From Clostridia bacterium (GTDB lineage: Bacteria; Bacillota; Clostridia; Oscillospirales; Butyricicoccaceae), in NCBI GenBank assembly GCA_017407765.1, contig JAFQVZ010000069.1:1-8648 (forward strand): 8,648 nt of DNA, written 5' to 3'. Position numbers and translations under genes: made by a program. The notes under the pieces were generated by a model. That model did not search any database, was not told where the DNA came from, and saw only the letters and a list, made by a program, of their open reading frames with translations. Numbering within the stretch: position 1 is the first letter of the stretch; each line of letters starts with the position of its first letter. Shown in pieces: positions 5,375-8,648 of this stretch.

Positions 5375-5919
5375 AATGCGTTGAGCTTTTGCCAATGTAT
5401 GAGCCCCAATATGTCGCCTTCATAGAGCGGCGCCGTGCCGGGCAGCAAGAGCAGGTCCTGGGGGTGCATCAGAGAGGGGGGCTTGGGGAGAGGAATGTCG
5501 CCCTCGGTCTCGAGGATATGCGACACAAAATGCGAGCAGAAGTAATGTTTGTCCTTATGGCTTTCGATGCCGAGACGGCAGCTTATGAGGCCGCGGATGA
5601 AATAACGGTAGGATTCCTTTTCGGAAAGCATCTTTTCAAGCTTGTTTCGTATGCGCTCGTAGGCGATGTCGGGAACAGGAAGATTGAGCAGAATGCAGGG
5701 CATGGTGGGGTAACGTGCAAAGCTTCCCTTACGCAGGTCTTCGTGAATGAGGCCGGCAGGAAGATAGGTGTATGTGTTTCTGCGGGCAAAGCTGCAAAGC
5801 GAGTTCAGCTCTTCGTCATAGGCGATGGATGCATGAGTGTACTGCGCGCCGGTCATCAGATTGATGGCTCTTGAGACCGATGTATTTGACCTGATGAGCA
5901 GGATATAAATGTTTTTCAT
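5353..5919 (-). CDS. Permuted papain-like cysteine hydrolase (YiiX/YaeF, NlpC/P60 superfamily)
   Basis: A 188-residue protein with the order typical of circularly permuted NlpC/P60 or papain-like enzymes. The catalytic His comes first, H29 in YTHASIAYD, and the Cys later, C128 in YFCSHFVSHIL. Conserved family segments around them are VSRAINLMTG near residues 15-24, SFARRN at 43-48, and a C-terminal PKPPSLMHPQDL stretch with LYEGD. Members are thought to cleave amide or ester bonds in peptides or lipids, but the substrate of the clostridial branch is unknown. There is no signal peptide or clear membrane segment, so a cytoplasmic place is likely. It reads away from the ger operon and has its own vegetative-type promoter. 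Its last codons form part of the terminator stem. Start ATG is at 5917-5919, behind an unusually long Shine-Dalgarno match. Confidence 0.8.
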   Translation of the reverse strand: MKNIYILLIRSNTSVSRAINLMTGAQYTHASIAYDEELNSLCSFARRNTYTYLPAGLIHEDLRKGSFARYPTMPCILLNLPVPDIAYERIRNKLEKMLSEKESYRYFIRGLISCRLGIESHKDKHYFCSHFVSHILETEGDIPLPKPPSLMHPQDLLLLPGTAPLYEGDILGLIHWQKLNALKNGATV

Positions 5920-5922
5920 GCA

Positions 5923-5935
5923 GGATCACCACCTT
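5923..5935 (-). promoter_or_regulatory. Extended Shine-Dalgarno of the cysteine hydrolase
   Basis: Read on the minus strand this is AAGGTGGTGATCC, matching 12 of 13 bases of the perfect complement of the typical Firmicute 16S 3' end (AAGGAGGTGATCC). Its last base is 3 nt before the ATG. Most genes in this window match only five to seven bases. Confidence 0.75.
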
Positions 5936-5967
5936 AAAAGCTGCAGAAGTAGTAAAAAGATATATAA

Positions 5968-5996
5968 ATATTACCTCAAAATCATAAAAGTGTCAA
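5968..5996 (-). promoter_or_regulatory. Sigma-A type promoter for the cysteine hydrolase
   Basis: On the minus strand a perfect TTGACA (5996-5991) is followed by exactly 17 nt and TAATAT (5973-5968, four of six). Transcription should start near 5961, about 40 nt before the ATG. The region is strongly AT-rich compared with the coding DNA on either side. Confidence 0.65.
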
Positions 5997-6024
5997 ATAA
6001 ATTGGCCTGAAGATTTTCTTAAGA

Positions 6025-6054
6025 GTTTATTTGCAAAACTTTATGAGCATACTG
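6025..6054 (+). promoter_or_regulatory. Putative sigma-G (forespore) promoter of the ger operon
   Basis: GTTTA (6025-6029) and CATACTG (6048-6054) are separated by 18 nt. They fit the sigma-G pattern of gHATR and CATNNTA with one mismatch in each element. Transcription would begin near 6061, giving a leader of under 20 nt. No good vegetative promoter is seen on this strand. Known gerA-type operons are transcribed in the forespore by sigma-G, which supports the reading, but short degenerate motifs like these occur by chance. Confidence 0.4.
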
Positions 6055-6066
6055 TCTTTATTAAGG

Positions 6067-6072
6067 CAGGTG
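6067..6072 (+). promoter_or_regulatory. Shine-Dalgarno favouring ATG 6078 for the germination A subunit
   Basis: CAGGTG ends 5 nt before ATG 6078. An in-frame GTG at 6072 overlaps this site and is therefore an unlikely start. AAGG at 6063-6066 lies just ahead. Confidence 0.6.
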
Positions 6073-6077
6073 TGAAA

Positions 6078-7523
6078 ATGAAACTTAACGGAAGCTATGA
6101 GCATGATATAAAGCTCATGGAAAATCTTACGGCTGGCGATCCTACGGTCAAGCTGCGCGACTTTGAGGGGCGGTATAACCCGGCGATACGGTGCCGCATC
6201 TTTTTCAGCGACGGCATGGTGTCGTCCCAGCTGCTCAGCGACGGCATACTCGAACCGATAATCAATTTCAGGGGTGAGCTGCCGAGGGACGAGATACTTG
6301 ATTATATGGCTCTTGCCGTTCTCGAGCTGCCCGAGGTGCGCCGCTCTGTCGACAGCGGCGACATGGCAGAGGCGCTCAATTATGGCGACGTTCTTCTTTT
6401 TGCCGACGGACAGCCGGGTGCTCTTATAATAGGCTGCAAAAACTTCACCTATCGCGGAATATCTGAGCCTGAGGAGGAAAAGGTGGCCAGAGGCCCGCGC
6501 GAGGGCTTTACCGAGCCGATAATGATAAATATATCGATGCTCAAGCGCAGGCTGCGCACCCATAAGCTTAGGATAGACATGGTGACGGTGGGCGAAAGAA
6601 CATCCACAGCCTGTGGAGTGATATCGCTGGACGGAGTGACCGATGAAAAGCTTGTCAGGCAGGTGAAGGAGCTGGTGGAAAAGATCGAGATCGACGGGAT
6701 ACTCAGCTCGAATTATATATCCGAGCTTATTGATCCCGCGCCCTTTGGCTTTTTCAGAAGGATAGGCTCGACTGCGAGGCCCGATGTGGCGGCGGCAAAG
6801 CTGCTGGAGGGCAGAGTGCTCATAATGGTTGACGGCAGCCCTCAGGTGCTGACGCTGCCCTTTGTTTTTCTCGAGCATTTTCAGAGCCCCGAGGATTATT
6901 ATGTCACATGGCATCATGCTGCCTTTTCAAGGGTACTGCGTATGGCGGCCTTTGCGCTGTCGATAACGCTGGTTCCGGTTTATGTGGCCGTTCTTAACTA
7001 TCATCCGGGAACCTTCCCAACAATGATGATAATGAACATCGTGGCCCTTCAGCAGGCAACACCTTTTTCGGCTCTCACCGAGGCGGTGCTGCTGCTTATT
7101 GCCTTTGACCTTCTGAGGGAGGCAGGGCTCAGGACTCCGGCCAGCGTTGGGCAGACCCTTTCGATCGTAGGAGCGCTGATACTTGGTCAGTCGGCGGTGG
7201 AGGCCAACATAGTCTCGCCCTCCATGCTGATAGTGGTGGCTCTTTCGGGAGTGACGGGGCTTATAATCAACGATCTTCGCAATCAGGTGGTGCTGATAAG
7301 ATTCATGCTGCTGGCCTTCGGGGCGGCGGCAGGCCTTTGGGGCATAGCGGCAGGCATAACGATGGTTTTGGGCAGGATGGCGGAGATAGGCAGCTTTGGG
7401 GCCGACTATCTTACGGGTATGCCCCTCAATGCTCAGGGCAGCCATGAAGACAGCCTTTTCCGCACGCCCATCAGCAGGATGAAAAAGTCGGGACGGTTTA
7501 TGGCGCGGAGGGACAGACCATGA
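6078..7523 (+). CDS. gerAA: Spore germination receptor A subunit (GerA family)
   Basis: A 481-residue GerA-family protein, near the usual length. In spores it sits in the inner membrane with B and C subunits as a nutrient-sensing receptor that triggers germination. A soluble N-terminal region (about 1-275) ends with strongly conserved family segments: RPDVAAAKLLEGRVLIMVDG from about residue 234 and FQSPEDYY near 270. Membrane segments follow at about 285-307, 316-345, 357-400 (probably two) and 406-430. The LREAGLRTP and VGQTLSIVGALILGQ signatures lie between them. The tail has DSLFRTPISRMKKSGR, the usual arginine-rich ending. Start is ATG 6078. The TGA stop overlaps the ATG of the lipoprotein gene. 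Ile ATA and Arg AGG codons are frequent, unlike in the highly biased patB-type gene. The germinant cannot be predicted. Confidence 0.93.
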   Translation: MKLNGSYEHDIKLMENLTAGDPTVKLRDFEGRYNPAIRCRIFFSDGMVSSQLLSDGILEPIINFRGELPRDEILDYMALAVLELPEVRRSVDSGDMAEALNYGDVLLFADGQPGALIIGCKNFTYRGISEPEEEKVARGPREGFTEPIMINISMLKRRLRTHKLRIDMVTVGERTSTACGVISLDGVTDEKLVRQVKELVEKIEIDGILSSNYISELIDPAPFGFFRRIGSTARPDVAAAKLLEGRVLIMVDGSPQVLTLPFVFLEHFQSPEDYYVTWHHAAFSRVLRMAAFALSITLVPVYVAVLNYHPGTFPTMMIMNIVALQQATPFSALTEAVLLLIAFDLLREAGLRTPASVGQTLSIVGALILGQSAVEANIVSPSMLIVVALSGVTGLIINDLRNQVVLIRFMLLAFGAAAGLWGIAAGITMVLGRMAEIGSFGADYLTGMPLNAQGSHEDSLFRTPISRMKKSGRFMARRDRP

Positions 7524-8575
7524 AGCGAATTATGATAATATTTGTATCCGTGCTTTGCCTTGCTGCGCTCACAGGATGCCATGAGGGCGACCTTCAGCAG
7601 TTCTATATCGTTACGGCGGCAGCGGTGGATGTGGAAGACGGACGGTATAAGCTCACCCTTGAGGGCAGCGCCAACAGGCTGGATGAAAGCAAGAATCCCC
7701 AGCCTGCTTTGCAGACCGGAAGGGGCGAAACCATCACCCAATGCCTGCAGGATATACAGAGCCGCTCGGGCGAGCTGCCCTATATGCGCCACAGCATACT
7801 GATAGCGCTGTCGCAGGCCTCGATAAACGAGGTGCTGGACGAGCTTGTGGCATATATTCAGGGGGAGGACAGCATCCGGCTCAACGTACGGGCAGTTATG
7901 GCAAAGGAGGGTGAGGCGGCAATGCTTTTAAACGACAGCGAGTTTGCCTCAAGCCGCATCCTTAAGAGCTTTACCGGCGGGGCAAAGCGGCTGACAACGG
8001 CCGATGTCCAGCTTTATGACCTGATGTATTGCCTCGATTCGCCGGGGATAGACGGCTGGATGCCGGTCAGCGGACAGGAGGGGACCGAGGGTATTGCGCT
8101 GCTGAGCGGCTATAGCTATGGGGGATACCTCGAGCCGAGGCTGGTGCCTTCATTTTTGATGATGACGGGAAAGGCCGAGGGCGGAAGCCTGACAGCCGAA
8201 GTCGGGGGCAAATATGTCTCCTTCAGTCTGACGGACTGCAGCAGAAGGCTGGATGTCAGCCTGGTAAACGGAGTGCCGAGGGTAAGTGTGGGCATAAAGG
8301 CAGATTTCCGCCTTAGGGATATGCCGGAGCATACGGCAGAGGTATATGAGGCGGCGCTTGAGAAGCGCCTTGTTTCGGAGGGGCATGAGGTGTTTGAGCG
8401 GCTCAAAGCCTCGGCCTGTGATGCTTTAGGGGCGGGGCAGCAGCTGAGCCGGCTTTCGCCCTCGGTGTGGGAGCAGGCGGAGGGCAGATGGCACGAGCTT
8501 TTTTCGCAGGCCGAGCTGGAGCTTGATATCGACTGCCGCCTTGAAAGCCGCGGCAAGACGGAGGGGATGGAATGA
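7520..8575 (+). CDS. gerAC: Spore germination receptor C subunit, Ger(x)C family lipoprotein
   Basis: A 351-residue lipoprotein, slightly shorter than many GerC proteins. The N-terminus is a lipoprotein signal: a basic start (MKR), a hydrophobic core, then the lipobox LTGC with C20 as the lipidated residue. This would anchor it to the outer face of the spore inner membrane. Family features are the N-terminal domain with FYIVTAAAVDVEDGRYKLTL soon after the lipobox, the PYMRHSILIALS segment near residues 88-100, and the C-terminal Ger(x)C domain from about 210. The GerC subunit is needed for function of the receptor with the A and B subunits. The ATG overlaps the A-subunit stop (ATGA), with GGAGGG at 7507-7512 as ribosome-binding site. 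The end overlaps the next gene by a further ATGA. Confidence 0.93.
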   Translation: MKRIMIIFVSVLCLAALTGCHEGDLQQFYIVTAAAVDVEDGRYKLTLEGSANRLDESKNPQPALQTGRGETITQCLQDIQSRSGELPYMRHSILIALSQASINEVLDELVAYIQGEDSIRLNVRAVMAKEGEAAMLLNDSEFASSRILKSFTGGAKRLTTADVQLYDLMYCLDSPGIDGWMPVSGQEGTEGIALLSGYSYGGYLEPRLVPSFLMMTGKAEGGSLTAEVGGKYVSFSLTDCSRRLDVSLVNGVPRVSVGIKADFRLRDMPEHTAEVYEAALEKRLVSEGHEVFERLKASACDALGAGQQLSRLSPSVWEQAEGRWHELFSQAELELDIDCRLESRGKTEGME

Positions 8576-8648
8576 GCCATAAACTGAGCACATACCGGGT
8601 GTTTGCGGCGGTGTTTCTCTTTCTTAACGCAGGCAGCATAAACACCGG
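8572..8648 (+). CDS. N-terminus of probable germination B subunit permease (3' end outside window)
   Basis: The frame starts at an ATG overlapping the C-subunit stop (ATGA), with GAGGGG at 8561-8566 as ribosome-binding site. It stays open for 25 residues to the window end. The visible part is a short polar start (MSHKLSTYR) and then a hydrophobic stretch, VFAAVFLFLNAGS. That is how GerAB-type permeases of the amino-acid/polyamine/organocation superfamily begin, with TM1 entered after a short tail. Position at the end of a gerA-gerC pair makes a B subunit the most likely identity, but 25 residues cannot prove it. Confidence 0.6.
   Translation, partial: MSHKLSTYRVFAAVFLFLNAGSINT

Noticed and set aside
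5389..5874. A 161-codon plus-strand frame opposite the cysteine hydrolase
   Set aside because: The minus strand carries conserved His and Cys motifs, a promoter and a ribosome-binding site. The plus frame has none of these.
6031..6062. Vegetative promoter for ger starting at TTGCAA 6031-6036
   Set aside because: The only -10-like element (TTTATT, 6057-6062) is about 20 nt away and weak. It also lies too close to the ribosome-binding site.
1..8648. Mobile elements, CRISPR arrays, tRNA genes, riboswitches
   Set aside because: No transposase or integrase motifs, no spaced direct repeats, no cloverleaf and no long structured leader were seen. Every gap is shorter than 300 nt.

Overview
This window looks like chromosomal DNA from an anaerobic, spore-forming member of the Clostridia, possibly a gut Oscillospiraceae/Ruminococcaceae-type organism. 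The evidence is strong AGGAGG-type ribosome-binding sites, a gerA-type spore germination operon, oxygen-sensitive Fe-S and flavin redox enzymes, and a DUF4830-type secreted protein known mainly from Firmicutes. The family-level placement is a guess. I see no mobile element, CRISPR array, tRNA or rRNA.

Region 1 (1-3783) is metabolic and redox. It holds the tail of an unidentified helical protein, an aldo/keto reductase with two C-terminal [4Fe-4S] cysteine clusters, a MalY/PatB-type PLP C-S lyase behind its own promoter, then a strong terminator. After that come a small nitroreductase and an FMN-binding flavodoxin-fold protein 25 nt apart, probably co-transcribed and closed by a second hairpin. 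An inverted repeat (1249-1272) covers the -35 and spacer of the lyase promoter and looks like a repressor site.

Region 2 (3784-5376) holds a small exported DUF4830-type protein and a sugar-phosphate-type nucleotidyltransferase. The nucleotidyltransferase has a promoter overlapping the upstream stop codon, and an inverted repeat lies across its predicted start of transcription. A long bidirectional terminator separates it from the convergent next gene, whose stop codon lies inside the hairpin loop.

Region 3 (5353-8648) has two divergent units. On the minus strand is a circularly permuted papain/NlpC-P60-like (YiiX/YaeF-type) cysteine hydrolase with a near-ideal vegetative promoter. On the plus strand is a germinant receptor operon in the order A subunit, C subunit (lipoprotein), probable B subunit (permease, cut by the window end), joined by ATGA stop/start overlaps and preceded by a plausible sigma-G type promoter.

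Most of the window is ordinary core or near-core gene content. The observations most worth a second look are the related promoter-overlapping palindromes (ACTRTTG half-sites) at 1249-1272 and 4378-4399, the stop-in-terminator arrangement at 5335-5374, and the hydrolase divergent from the germination operon. I did not find a clearly novel multi-gene system.
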